A stretch of 64,000 nt of DNA from Prevotella sp. GTDB lineage: Bacteria; Bacteroidota; Bacteroidia; Bacteroidales; Bacteroidaceae. The DNA is taken from positions 19,736-83,735 of the forward strand of contig JAFTGH010000012.1 in assembly GCA_017458005.1 (NCBI GenBank), read 5' to 3'. Positions 50,090 to 59,344 of the stretch are shown in pieces. The notes below the pieces were generated by a model that did not search any database, was not told the origin of the DNA, and worked only from the letters and a program-made list of their open reading frames with translations. Made by a program: the position numbers and the translations under genes. Each line of letters begins with the position of its first letter. Position 1 is the stretch's first letter.

Positions 50090-52522
50090 CTAAATATTAG
50101 CGATGGACATGATGTTAGCGAAGACGCCAGCGGCAGTGACACCAGCACCAGCGCCATAGCCTTGTATCTGCATGGGGTACTCTTTGTATCGCTCCGTGGT
50201 GAGCAGCACGATATTATTAGAGCCTTCGAGGTTATAGAACGGATGGTTGCGGTCGACCTCCTGAAGGGCGACATTCGTCTTGCCCATCTCCATGGTTGCC
50301 ACGAAGCGCCAGCGCTTTCCCTCTGCCTCCAGTTTCTGTCGGCGTTGCTCGAAGTCTGCGTCCAGTGCGGGCAGTCTCTTCCAGAAGTCATCCACGCTGC
50401 CCTCGAAATAACTGTCGGGAACGAAGAGGCGTTTCTCTACGTCCTGCTGTTCCACTTGATAACCAGCCTCACGGGTCAGGATGACCAGTTTGCGTATCAC
50501 ATCAGTACCGCTGAGGTCGATACGTGGGTCGGGCTCGCTATATCCCTGCTCCTTCGCACGTCGTACCGTCTCGGAGAAAGGAACGTCAGCGGCTATCTCG
50601 TTGAAGATGAAGTTCAGGGTACCGCTCAGCACCGCCTCTATCTTCAGAATCTTGTCACCCGAGTTACGCAGGTCGTTGATGGTGCCAATGATAGGCAGAC
50701 CAGCACCTACGTTGGTCTCGTAGCGGAACCATACACCACGGTCACGTGCCGTCTTCTTCAGGCGGAGATAACTGTCGTAGTCGCTGGAGGCGGCAATCTT
50801 ATTGGCTGCGATCACAGAGATGTTATGCTCCAGGAAGGTCTGGTAGAGTGAGGCGATATCCTTGCTTGCCGTACAGTCAACAAACACGCTATTGAAGATG
50901 TTCATGCCGATGACCTCGTCACGCAGACTCTTACCCTGTGCCTCTGGTGCTTTCAGCAGTTCACGGTAGTGGGCTAAGTCGATGCCGTCACGGTTGAAGA
51001 TACCAGCCTTTGATGAGGCGATACCTACCACATTCAGTTTCAGTCCTTTGCGCTGCATCAGTTCCTCGTACTGTGAGCGAATCTGCTCTATCAGCATGCC
51101 GCCTACCGTTCCTACGCCACAGATAAAGAGGTTGAGCACTTTATATTCTGATAGGAAGAAGGAGTCGTGCAGTACGTTCAGGGACTTACGCAGGAACTTT
51201 GAGTCGACCACAAAGGAGATGTTGGTCTCAGAGGCTCCTTGTGCACAGGCAATGACGGAGATACCAGAGCGTCCTAAGGTACCGAAGAGTTTTCCTGCGA
51301 TACCTGGCGTATGCTTCATGTTCTCACCAACAATGGCAATGGTGGCAAGACCGTTCTCAGCATGCATGGGGAACATGGCACCTGTCTCTATCTCCTTGGA
51401 GAACTCCTCGTTCAGCACACGGACCGCCTCGGCGGAGTCCTCGTCACGGACACCGATAGAGGTGGAGTTCTCGGAAGATGCCTGGCTGACCATGAAGACG
51501 GAGATGCCATTCTCTGCCAGTGCCGTGAAGATACGGCGGTTGACACCGATGACACCAACCATCGACAGACCTGTTACCGTGATAAGCGTTGTACCGCTGA
51601 TGCTGGAGATACCCTTGATAGGCTTGCGGTCGTCGTCTATCTTGTCTTTGATAATGGTGCCAGGGTCCTCGGGATTGAAAGTATTCTTGACCTTGATGGG
51701 GATATTCTTCACACAAACGGGATAAATCGTTGGTGGATAGATGACCTTCGCACCAAAGTTACAGAGTTCCATCGCCTCTATATATGAGAGTTCATTGATG
51801 GTATATGCTGTCTTGATGACACGTGGGTCAGCGGTCATGAAACCGTCGACATCCGTCCAGATTTCCAAGACCTCAGCATCCAGTGCCGCAGCGATGATGG
51901 CGGCGGTATAGTCGGAGCCACCACGCCCGAGGTTAGTCGTCTCCTTGGTGTCACGGTCACGACTGATGAAGCCTGGGACGACAGCCACCTGCGGCATCTC
52001 CTTGAAAGCCTCACGTACCAGTTGGTTGGTCAGTGTCGCGTCAAGGATATGCTTGCCGTTCTTCTTCTCAGTACGGATGAAGTCACGGCTGTTCATTCGC
52101 TTGCCTCCCTTGATCAGTGTGGCAACGATATTCGAACTCAGACGCTCACCATACGAGACAATAGCGTCCGAGGTCTTACCACTCAGGTCATGGATGAGGA
52201 ATACCCCATAGTAGATACTCTTCAACTGCTCGAAGAGTTGGTCTACCTTATTGAATAAGTCTACACGCTTCTGATTGTCGAGGATGATGGTGTCAATCAT
52301 CTGATGATGGCGTGTCACCATGGCGTCAAATTCCTCACGCCATCGCTCATCCCCTTTAAGGGCGAGTTGAGAGGTCGCTATCAACTTGTCGGTGATGCCG
52401 CCTAATGCGCTGACTACTACTACGACAGGTTGCGTCCGAGCCTCTGTCTCCACAATTTTCTTTAAACTCAAAATGCTTTTAACGGAACCTACGGACGTTC
52501 CGCCGAATTTTAATACTTTCAT
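50090..52522 (-). CDS. thrA: bifunctional aspartokinase / homoserine dehydrogenase
   Basis: An 810-residue fusion that opens (aspartate to aspartyl phosphate) and continues (semialdehyde to homoserine) the threonine/methionine branch. N-terminal kinase: MKVLKFGGTSVGSV, GRGGSDYTAAIIAAAL. Central ACT repeats about 310-450 (allosteric). C-terminal dehydrogenase: LFICGVGTVGGMLIEQI and GLPIIGTINDLRNSGDKI. The ATG at 52522 is the natural start; the extension of four residues is in the leader. The promoter has TATCTTTG on the minus strand at 52589-52596. Confidence 0.96.
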   Translation of the reverse strand: MKVLKFGGTSVGSVKSILSLKKIVETEARTQPVVVVVSALGGITDKLIATSQLALKGDERWREEFDAMVTRHHQMIDTIILDNQKRVDLFNKVDQLFEQLKSIYYGVFLIHDLSGKTSDAIVSYGERLSSNIVATLIKGGKRMNSRDFIRTEKKNGKHILDATLTNQLVREAFKEMPQVAVVPGFISRDRDTKETTNLGRGGSDYTAAIIAAALDAEVLEIWTDVDGFMTADPRVIKTAYTINELSYIEAMELCNFGAKVIYPPTIYPVCVKNIPIKVKNTFNPEDPGTIIKDKIDDDRKPIKGISSISGTTLITVTGLSMVGVIGVNRRIFTALAENGISVFMVSQASSENSTSIGVRDEDSAEAVRVLNEEFSKEIETGAMFPMHAENGLATIAIVGENMKHTPGIAGKLFGTLGRSGISVIACAQGASETNISFVVDSKFLRKSLNVLHDSFFLSEYKVLNLFICGVGTVGGMLIEQIRSQYEELMQRKGLKLNVVGIASSKAGIFNRDGIDLAHYRELLKAPEAQGKSLRDEVIGMNIFNSVFVDCTASKDIASLYQTFLEHNISVIAANKIAASSDYDSYLRLKKTARDRGVWFRYETNVGAGLPIIGTINDLRNSGDKILKIEAVLSGTLNFIFNEIAADVPFSETVRRAKEQGYSEPDPRIDLSGTDVIRKLVILTREAGYQVEQQDVEKRLFVPDSYFEGSVDDFWKRLPALDADFEQRRQKLEAEGKRWRFVATMEMGKTNVALQEVDRNHPFYNLEGSNNIVLLTTERYKEYPMQIQGYGAGAGVTAAGVFANIMSIANI

Positions 52523-52588
52523 ATCTCTATGCAATTTATCTTACCGGATGGTACCCTTCAACAAGCAGGGCTTCCTCCATCGGCGATG

Positions 52589-52596
52589 CAAAGATA
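52589..52596 (-). promoter_or_regulatory. thr operon promoter -7 element
   Basis: CAAAGATA on the plus strand, TATCTTTG on the minus strand, 67 bp upstream of the thrA start. Confidence 0.65.
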
Positions 52597-52600
52597 AACA

Positions 52601-52638
52601 TAAAAAATGGACTGACCAAACAGTCAGTCCATTTTTTA
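52601..52638. terminator. terminator between acyl-CoA ligase and thr operon
   Basis: A perfect 17-bp stem (including ATGGACTGAC/GTCAGTCCAT) with six A and six T residues at its base and a 4-nt loop. It overlaps the stop end of the downstream-most acyl-CoA ligase gene on the minus strand and insulates the thr operon promoter. Confidence 0.9.
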
Positions 52639-54297
52639 TGTATAGAGGAATCGTTTGATACTTCGTTTCGGGGTCTTGGCAAACTCCTCGGTGCGTATCT
52701 CTATTTCCGTGATCTTCTCATAGGCAGGCAACTGCTCGTTGAGTTGCTGGCGGTTCTGCTCCATGATATTCTTGATGTCGTTCTCATTGAAATTCATGTT
52801 CTTTGCCTCGTCATAATCGGGATAGACAAGTCCCACGAGTTTCGTGTCACGCTGTACAACCACGCTTTCCACCACCATGGTCATGGAGTTCAGTTTATCC
52901 TCAATCTCCTCTGGATAGATATTCTGTCCGTTAGGACCGAGGAGCATGTTCTTCGAACGTCCGTTGATATATACATTACCGTCGTAGTCCATCGTGCCAA
53001 GGTCACCAGTATGATACCAGCCTTCGTCATCGAGCGTCTCCTTGGTGGCTTCCTCGTTCTTATAATAGCCCAGCATCACGTTCAGTCCACGGGCAAGGAT
53101 CTCGCCAGGCACATGGGCTGGGTCTTGGGAGTTGATCTTCACCTCCATGTGGTAGGCTGCCTGTCCGCACGACCCTTGCGCAAAGGTATGCCAGTCGCGA
53201 TAGCAGATGATAGGAGCACACTCCGTAGCACCATAGCCCACGGTATAGGGGAACTCTATCTTCTTCAGGAAACTCTCTACCTCCTGGTTGAAGGCGGCGC
53301 CACCGATGATGACCTCATAGAGTTCGCCACCAAATGCCTTGACGACCTCGGCACAAATCATCTGACGTACCTTCTTGGAGATGACAGGCATGGAGAGCAG
53401 CAGTCGCATGCGGTTGTTCTGTATCTTGGGGAATACCTTCTTACGGATAATCTTCTCGATGACCAAAGGAACGGCGATGATGATCTTTGGCTTGATCTCC
53501 GCAAAAGCCTGTGCGATAATAGCAGGTGAGGGGATGCGGTTGAGATAGTAGACATGGCAACCATGCAGGAACTCGAAGATAAACTCAAATGCCATACCAT
53601 ACATGTGTGCCATCGGCAGGATGCTGATGATACGGTCGCCAGTACCGATAATCTCACCTAGCACATGCTCTGCGAAGTCGTAGTTAGACCAAAGGGCACG
53701 GTAGGGGACCATCACACCTTTAGAGAAACCTGTGGTGCCACTGGTATAGTTGATCATGGCAAGTTCCTCGCCGTCTTTCTCGATATAGTATTTGACATGC
53801 TCCTTACGGAAGAATTTGGGGTATTTCTTACCATAGAGTTCATTCAAGTGCTCACGGGCGTAGGTCAACTTATCCGTACGGGAGACCATCAGCGAATAGT
53901 CAGGATTATTGATGATACCCTCCAGATGAGGCATCTGAACGGGGTCAATCTGGGTGGCGACATGGTCACCCACGAAGAGCAGTTTCGCATCCGAGTGGTT
54001 GACGATATTATGGATCTGGTCTGCCATGAACTCATGCAGAATAGGAACGGCAACGGCTCCATAGGTCAGTGTGGCAAGGAACGCCACAGCCCATTGGCTG
54101 GAGTTACGTCCACAGAGGGCTATCTTGTCACCTTTCTCTACACCGCAGTTCTCAAACAGGATGTGTAACTTCTCTATCTTACGAGCCACGTCATGAAACT
54201 GTAAGGTTGCTCCCTTGTAGTCGGTCAGCGCATCCATGTCCCAGTGGTCTATGATGCTCTGCTGTATAGTCTGGTTAAAACTTGGAACGTTTTCCAT
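52636..54297 (-). CDS. long-chain acyl-CoA ligase, copy 2
   Basis: A 553-residue AMP-forming ligase (ANL superfamily), activating fatty acids or related acids to CoA esters. Motifs: INYTSGTTGFSKGVM (P-loop), YGATECAPII, GWYHTGDLGTMDYDG and GRSKNMLLGPNG. The C-terminal domain ends in TPKRSIKRFLY with the catalytic Lys region. It is a close paralogue of the gene just upstream, 9 bp away, probably from a tandem duplication. Confidence 0.92.
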   Translation of the reverse strand: MENVPSFNQTIQQSIIDHWDMDALTDYKGATLQFHDVARKIEKLHILFENCGVEKGDKIALCGRNSSQWAVAFLATLTYGAVAVPILHEFMADQIHNIVNHSDAKLLFVGDHVATQIDPVQMPHLEGIINNPDYSLMVSRTDKLTYAREHLNELYGKKYPKFFRKEHVKYYIEKDGEELAMINYTSGTTGFSKGVMVPYRALWSNYDFAEHVLGEIIGTGDRIISILPMAHMYGMAFEFIFEFLHGCHVYYLNRIPSPAIIAQAFAEIKPKIIIAVPLVIEKIIRKKVFPKIQNNRMRLLLSMPVISKKVRQMICAEVVKAFGGELYEVIIGGAAFNQEVESFLKKIEFPYTVGYGATECAPIICYRDWHTFAQGSCGQAAYHMEVKINSQDPAHVPGEILARGLNVMLGYYKNEEATKETLDDEGWYHTGDLGTMDYDGNVYINGRSKNMLLGPNGQNIYPEEIEDKLNSMTMVVESVVVQRDTKLVGLVYPDYDEAKNMNFNENDIKNIMEQNRQQLNEQLPAYEKITEIEIRTEEFAKTPKRSIKRFLYT

Positions 54298-54306
54298 ATG
54301 CTTCGA

Positions 54307-55965
54307 TTATTTATATAAGTAGCGTTTAATACTCTTCTTTGGGGTTTTCTCGAATTCCTCCTCACGAATCTCTATAGCATGGATACGGCTATAGGGTGGA
54401 ATCATCTCATTGAGTTGCTGACGGTTCTGCTCCATCACGCCCTCCAGATCATCGTTAGTGAATCCCATCTCCTTCACCTCGTCCATGTCAGGATGTACCA
54501 AGGCGACAAGATGCTCGTCACGCTGTACGACGATACATTCGCTGACCATTGCCAAGGAGCCAAGTTTGTCCTCAATCTCCTCGGGATAGACATTCTGTCC
54601 ATTGGCACCTAGTAGCATGTTCTTCGAGCGTCCACGGATAAATACATGTCCGTCTATAGACATCGTGCCAAGGTCGCCGGTATGATACCAGCCGTCCTCG
54701 TCCAGTACCTGACGTGTGGCTTCCTCGTTCTTATAATAGCCGAGCATCACGTTAGTGCCACGGGTGACAATCTCCCCAGGTATGTTCTGCGGGTCGTTCG
54801 ACAGAATCCTCACTTCCATATGCTCCACTGCTGTTCCACACGAACTAGGCTCAAAGTCATGGTAGTCGCTGTAGGTAATCAGCGGAGCACACTCCGTAGT
54901 GCCATAGCCTACCGTGACAGGGAAGTCGATGTCTATAAGGAACTTCTCTATCTCCTGGTTCAGGGGGGCACCTCCCACAATGACCTCATAGGCCTCACCG
55001 CCAAAGGCTGCATACACCTCCTTGCAGATGCGCTCCTTTACCTTCTTTGAGACGACGGGCATCTGCAACAATAGTTTGATGGCGTTACTCTGTATCTGGG
55101 GGAATACCCGTTTGCGGATAATCTTCTCGATAATCAAGGGCACTGCTACTATCAGATGAGGCTTTACTTCCTTGAAAGCCTCCGCAATGATAGCAGGGGA
55201 GGGCAGACGGGTCAGGAAGAAAAGATGATAGCCTGCGCAGAAGGGGAAGAGGAATTCGATAGCCTGTCCGTACATGTGTGCCATCGGCAGGATACTCAGC
55301 ATCCTGCTGAACTTTGGCATATGGGGTGCCACCTTCTTCATGCAGAAGTCGACATTTCCCCACAGGGCACGGTACGGCAGCATCACTCCCTTGGAGAATC
55401 CTGTGGTGCCACTCGTATAGTTGAGCATACACAGTTCCTCGGGATCATCGATATACCAGTTGATATGGTCGGCACGGAATGCCATGGGGAATTTCTCTCC
55501 AAACAACTGATTCAGATGCTCGCGGGCATCCATCAGTTTCTCGTTTCGACAGGTATGCAGTGAGAAGTCGGGTAAGTTGAAGATACCTTCCAGATGGGGC
55601 ATCTCCTTCTCATCAATCATGTTGACCACGTAATCACCTACGAACAGGAGTCTGGCACCCGAGTGATTGACGATGTTATGGATCTGTTCGCCGTTAAACT
55701 CATGGAGTATCGGAACAATGATGGCTCCATAGGTCAGCGTGGCAAGATAGGCGACTGCCCAATGGGCAGAGTTACGCCCGCAGACGGCTATACGGTCACC
55801 CTTCTCGATGCCGGCAGCCTCCATCATGATATGCAGTTTCTCTATCTTGCGGGCTACGTCATGGTACTGTAATGTAGTCCCCTTATAGTCAGTCAGCGCG
55901 TCGAGTAGCCAGTTTTCCTTGATCGTCTTAACGATGTAGGAGTTAAAACTAGGTATGTCGTTCAT
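54307..55965 (-). CDS. long-chain acyl-CoA ligase, copy 1
   Basis: A 552-residue AMP-forming acyl-CoA ligase with the same motifs (LNYTSGTTGFSKGVML; YGTTECAPLI; GWYHTGDLGTMSIDG) and TPKKSIKRYLY at the end. The start at 55965 (MNDIPSFNSYIVKTIKEN) aligns with that of copy 2. Having two copies in one operon suggests different acyl substrates; which ones cannot be told. Confidence 0.92.
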   Translation of the reverse strand: MNDIPSFNSYIVKTIKENWLLDALTDYKGTTLQYHDVARKIEKLHIMMEAAGIEKGDRIAVCGRNSAHWAVAYLATLTYGAIIVPILHEFNGEQIHNIVNHSGARLLFVGDYVVNMIDEKEMPHLEGIFNLPDFSLHTCRNEKLMDAREHLNQLFGEKFPMAFRADHINWYIDDPEELCMLNYTSGTTGFSKGVMLPYRALWGNVDFCMKKVAPHMPKFSRMLSILPMAHMYGQAIEFLFPFCAGYHLFFLTRLPSPAIIAEAFKEVKPHLIVAVPLIIEKIIRKRVFPQIQSNAIKLLLQMPVVSKKVKERICKEVYAAFGGEAYEVIVGGAPLNQEIEKFLIDIDFPVTVGYGTTECAPLITYSDYHDFEPSSCGTAVEHMEVRILSNDPQNIPGEIVTRGTNVMLGYYKNEEATRQVLDEDGWYHTGDLGTMSIDGHVFIRGRSKNMLLGANGQNVYPEEIEDKLGSLAMVSECIVVQRDEHLVALVHPDMDEVKEMGFTNDDLEGVMEQNRQQLNEMIPPYSRIHAIEIREEEFEKTPKKSIKRYLYK

Positions 55966-56089
55966 TGCACAAATTTCAAAATTTTGTGCAAAGGTAATAT
56001 CTTTTCTGCACATTTGCAAAAAAAATGTGCAGTATTTTATGTGAATAGATAAAAAAGAAAGAAAAAGAGGAAAAAGGGACAATTCTTGT

Positions 56090-57712
56090 CTATAGTCTGA
56101 TCACCTCATCACAGAGTTCACTGACTGTTGAGCGATGGGTGATAAATAGCATGGTTTTCTCCTGATAGGCAGCGAAGATACGACGGTATAGTTCTTGCTC
56201 TGTTTGCTCGTCAAGACTGCTGCTGATCTCGTCGAGCAACAGGATGTTGCCAAGACAAAGCAGTCCTCTGGCTATGGCAATGCGCTGTGCTTGTCCCTCG
56301 CTAAGTCCACTACCTCGTTCTCCCAGTTCGGTGTCCAGTCCCTGGGGCAAGTCCTTGATGAAGTCAGCACAGGCGGTATGCAGCACGGCAAGCAGTTCCT
56401 CGTCAGTGGCATCGGGCTTGGCGAGTTGGAGGTTATAGCGGATGGTACCACTCATCAGACTGTTTCCTTGGGGAACGAAAACGAAATGGCTTCTGGTCTC
56501 CGAACTGACTACTTCCTCGCGTACCTTATTATATATATAGACGCTACCGCTTATAGGCTGGATGAATCCCAGCAGCAGACGGAACATAGTCGTCTTGCCG
56601 ATACCTGTCTCTCCCATGATAGAGGTCTTACTGCCTGCGGGGAAGTCATGGGTGAAGTCGTTGACCACCAGTCTGTCGCCTTTCGCATAACGGAAGGTGA
56701 CATGCTCCATACGGATGCCCTCTGCCATTGTCGAGATGGACTTGTTATGACTGGCAAGTTCCTGGTCGGCATGCTCCAGTTCGCTGAGACGGTCGATGCT
56801 CGCTGTGGCGTGGATGATGCCAGGCACCATATTCAGCAGTTGTAGTATCGGGTGCTGTATCATGCCCACCAGTTGCAGGAAAGAGGTCATCACACCAAAG
56901 GTGATGGTGCCGTTGCGTAAGCCGAAGCCTCCCCAGATAAAGGCAAGCAGATAGCCCAGTCCGAAGGCGCATCCCATTATGAGACGGGTGATGACGGTGA
57001 AGCGTGTGCGTCGCATCACATTACCACGCAAACGCTGCTGCATGCTGTCCAACCGCTCTGTCACCCATTGCTCACTGCCCAGGGAGCGCAGCACGGCATT
57101 ATGCTCCATGGTCTCCTGCACCTGCATCTGAATCCTGCTCTCATCTTGTCGGATGTCGAGCGTCATCTGTCGTAGTTTCCTGGCGATGAGTTTTCCGAAG
57201 ATAATGGCGAGAGGTGTGAGCAGGAGCAAAGCCCATGCAAGGCGGGTGTCAAACCATCGCATCAGCAGGAAGGCACCACAGAGTTGTATCATGGTGACTG
57301 CCATCTGGGGGAGGGTGTCTGTCGTCACTGTACTTACCTGCTCGATATCCTTGGCGAGGCGTGAGGTGACATCTCCTGAGTGGATGGTCTTGTCGCTGAA
57401 GAGTTGCCGACGGAACAGGCTGCTGAAGATGCGGAGCCGCAGGGCGTTGGTCTGGTAGACTCCTGCCGTCGTGGTCATGAAGTAATATACCTGTCGGAGG
57501 ATGACACCACCGACGACAGTCATGACGAGGTATCCCACCATCCATGCCACTTCCTCATCAGAGCCTGTGCGGATCGTCTCGTCGATGAACAGACGACTGA
57601 GCCACACCATCAGCAACCCCAGTCCTACCTGTCCGATGCCAATGATGATGCGTACCGCAGAGTTCCAGCGGATGCCACGCATGTTATGCCACAGCCACGC
57701 GACGTATCTCAT
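56090..57712 (-). CDS. ABC exporter (fused membrane and ATPase domains)
   Basis: A 540-residue half-transporter: six transmembrane helices (about 15-300) followed by the nucleotide-binding domain with Walker A GETGIGKTT, signature LSEGQAQRIAIARGL, Walker B ILLLDEIS and the H-loop LFITHR. No C39 peptidase domain precedes it. It lies in a tight minus-strand operon after the PqqD-like, S26B and kinase-like genes (1-bp gap to PqqD). The neighbours suggest export of a modified peptide, but no precursor is seen. Confidence 0.9.
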   Translation of the reverse strand: MRYVAWLWHNMRGIRWNSAVRIIIGIGQVGLGLLMVWLSRLFIDETIRTGSDEEVAWMVGYLVMTVVGGVILRQVYYFMTTTAGVYQTNALRLRIFSSLFRRQLFSDKTIHSGDVTSRLAKDIEQVSTVTTDTLPQMAVTMIQLCGAFLLMRWFDTRLAWALLLLTPLAIIFGKLIARKLRQMTLDIRQDESRIQMQVQETMEHNAVLRSLGSEQWVTERLDSMQQRLRGNVMRRTRFTVITRLIMGCAFGLGYLLAFIWGGFGLRNGTITFGVMTSFLQLVGMIQHPILQLLNMVPGIIHATASIDRLSELEHADQELASHNKSISTMAEGIRMEHVTFRYAKGDRLVVNDFTHDFPAGSKTSIMGETGIGKTTMFRLLLGFIQPISGSVYIYNKVREEVVSSETRSHFVFVPQGNSLMSGTIRYNLQLAKPDATDEELLAVLHTACADFIKDLPQGLDTELGERGSGLSEGQAQRIAIARGLLCLGNILLLDEISSSLDEQTEQELYRRIFAAYQEKTMLFITHRSTVSELCDEVIRL

Positions 57713-57713
57713 C

Positions 57714-57986
57714 TTATTCTGTTACTACACCTTCTTTCTGCCATTGTCCGACAATAGCGGCAACGTCTTTCTGGGCAACCTCGTTAGTCACGTCATATTC
57801 CTCGCAGAGTTTCTCTGCGAGAGCATCGATGGTGAAGTCACCCATCGCCAGTGCCTGTTTCCACAGCCACGCCGCAGTCTCATTCAGGGCGAGCAGTCTG
57901 CCGAAGTTGACGGCTTCCAGTCCCTCACCCACAATCACGTTCTCGCCACACACCTCGCGTAGCACAAATCCTTTCTTAATATTCAT
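57714..57986 (-). CDS. PqqD-like peptide-binding (RRE) protein
   Basis: A 90-residue protein of the PqqD fold: MNIKKGFVLREVCGENVIVGEG, then LLALNETAAWLWKQAL and a winged-helix-like half (DALAEKLCEEYDVTNEVAQKD..IVGQWQKEG). PqqD-like domains bind leader peptides of ribosomally made, modified peptides. Its start overlaps the S26B gene stop by 4 bp. The ATG at 57986 is preferred over a longer frame. Confidence 0.85.
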   Translation of the reverse strand: MNIKKGFVLREVCGENVIVGEGLEAVNFGRLLALNETAAWLWKQALAMGDFTIDALAEKLCEEYDVTNEVAQKDVAAIVGQWQKEGVVTE

Positions 57987-58411
57987 AGTCTCCTGTATAT
58001 TGCTAATATATATCTTCTGATAGGGCGCAACCACCACCACACCTTGACGGCTCGTAGTCGCCACTTGCTGTATAAGTCATGCTGCTTGCCGTCGGCACTG
58101 ACCACATGGGTAGCCCATGCCTTGATGTCGCTGACGGCACACTGCTCTGTCCCGATGATATTACCATCACCCATCAGCACGACATGGTCGCCCTTGATGC
58201 GGATGATGCGATGCACCACGTAGCGACAGCCGTCGACCCACGCCAATACCACGTCACCAACCTTCGGACTGCCGGGCTTCTGAAGGACGACACTCTCCTT
58301 ACCGCCGATGATGAAGGGCAGCATGCTGTTCCCCTTGACGGGCAGTGTCACACAGACTCCCTCGTTCACCAGTCGGGTGGCTTCCTCTAATATATGATGG
58401 TCACTAATCAT
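57983..58411 (-). CDS. S26B (SipW-like) signal-peptidase-type protein
   Basis: A 142-residue S24/S26-fold peptidase: GNSMLPFI carries the catalytic Ser, VGDVVLAWVDGCRYVVHRI carries a His in place of the usual Lys, and LMGDGN is the third box, all as in ER-type or SipW-like signal peptidases. A basic tail (WWLRPIRRYILAIYRRL) may form a membrane-binding helix. It overlaps both neighbours by 4 bp (ATGA). It could process a leader for the exporter. Confidence 0.82.
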   Translation of the reverse strand: MISDHHILEEATRLVNEGVCVTLPVKGNSMLPFIIGGKESVVLQKPGSPKVGDVVLAWVDGCRYVVHRIIRIKGDHVVLMGDGNIIGTEQCAVSDIKAWATHVVSADGKQHDLYSKWRLRAVKVWWWLRPIRRYILAIYRRL

Positions 58412-59271
58412 CTCTCAACACTCTCCTGACATACCTTTGCCGCCTCCTCGTCGGGCAGACATTCCAGATGCCATATTCTGACGCTCTGGGCAAGTGCGTT
58501 CTCTGTCTGATGTAGTCCGTCGGCTATTCTGGAGTCCCATCGCTTGCCACTGATACTGGGCACTAGCGCAGCGTATGCCTCAATACCTCTCAGGTGACGA
58601 ATCTTGTTGTAGGGTGCCTGACTAAGCAGGATGATACCCCCTAACGGATAACTCACATTGCGATAGCAGGGGGTCTTACCACTCCACGGACTACCATAGA
58701 CGATGACATGCTCCTTGTCGAAGACACGCACCACGGGATTGTCGTCGTTCACCAATGCCGTCCCACTGATATACTTCAGCCATAGTCGGGCATGGGTACT
58801 CTTTCCTGTGCCGCTCTTGCCAAGGAACATATACGCCTTGTCCTCATGGCTGACCACTGCGGAATGAAACAGGGCGGTGCCGTGGGCTGCTGTCGCCAAG
58901 GCATAGAGCACCATCAGTGTGTTGTCGATGGCAAGTTTGCGATGCTGTCCCTTCACGATGAGCGTTCCCTCACGATAGTCATTCGAGCACACAAGGAAAC
59001 CAGCCGTCTGGTGAAGCCAACTGAACTCGAACACTGACCTGCCGTCAGCCGTCTTGCCACAAATAATCTCCTGTCCCTCGTCGTCTTGACGCAGTTCCTC
59101 TGTATAGTCGACACCCTCGCCGTCCTCGATAGTAATGGCAAAGGCTGTCTCGCCCGCAGGGGCATCGTCGCAGCAGAACGGCTCGTAGTTTTTCATCAAC
59201 TCAAAGTCGTCCGCTTCGGCTGTCACTCCAAACAAGTGCTCAGCCACCTTATAGTATTTTGTCTCTAACAT
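58408..59271 (-). CDS. HPr-kinase-like P-loop protein
   Basis: A 287-residue protein. The C-terminal half has a HprK-like kinase core: FLGKSGTGKSTHARLW (Walker A, about 160), NDDNPVVRV, and GSPWSGKTPCYRN. The N-terminal half is unassigned, acidic. Related kinases (PqqD-linked HprK-like proteins) are found in lasso-peptide and similar clusters, where they phosphorylate the peptide. The gene is first in the operon kinase - S26B - PqqD - ABC exporter, from a TACCTTTG -7 element at 59277-59284 on the minus strand. Confidence 0.82.
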   Translation of the reverse strand: MLETKYYKVAEHLFGVTAEADDFELMKNYEPFCCDDAPAGETAFAITIEDGEGVDYTEELRQDDEGQEIICGKTADGRSVFEFSWLHQTAGFLVCSNDYREGTLIVKGQHRKLAIDNTLMVLYALATAAHGTALFHSAVVSHEDKAYMFLGKSGTGKSTHARLWLKYISGTALVNDDNPVVRVFDKEHVIVYGSPWSGKTPCYRNVSYPLGGIILLSQAPYNKIRHLRGIEAYAALVPSISGKRWDSRIADGLHQTENALAQSVRIWHLECLPDEEAAKVCQESVER

Positions 59272-59344
59272 CAGTGCAAAGGTACGATTAAGTGAGCAAA
59301 AAAGCAAGAGAATCTTGAGTTTTTTCGAATTGATATGTTAGTCA

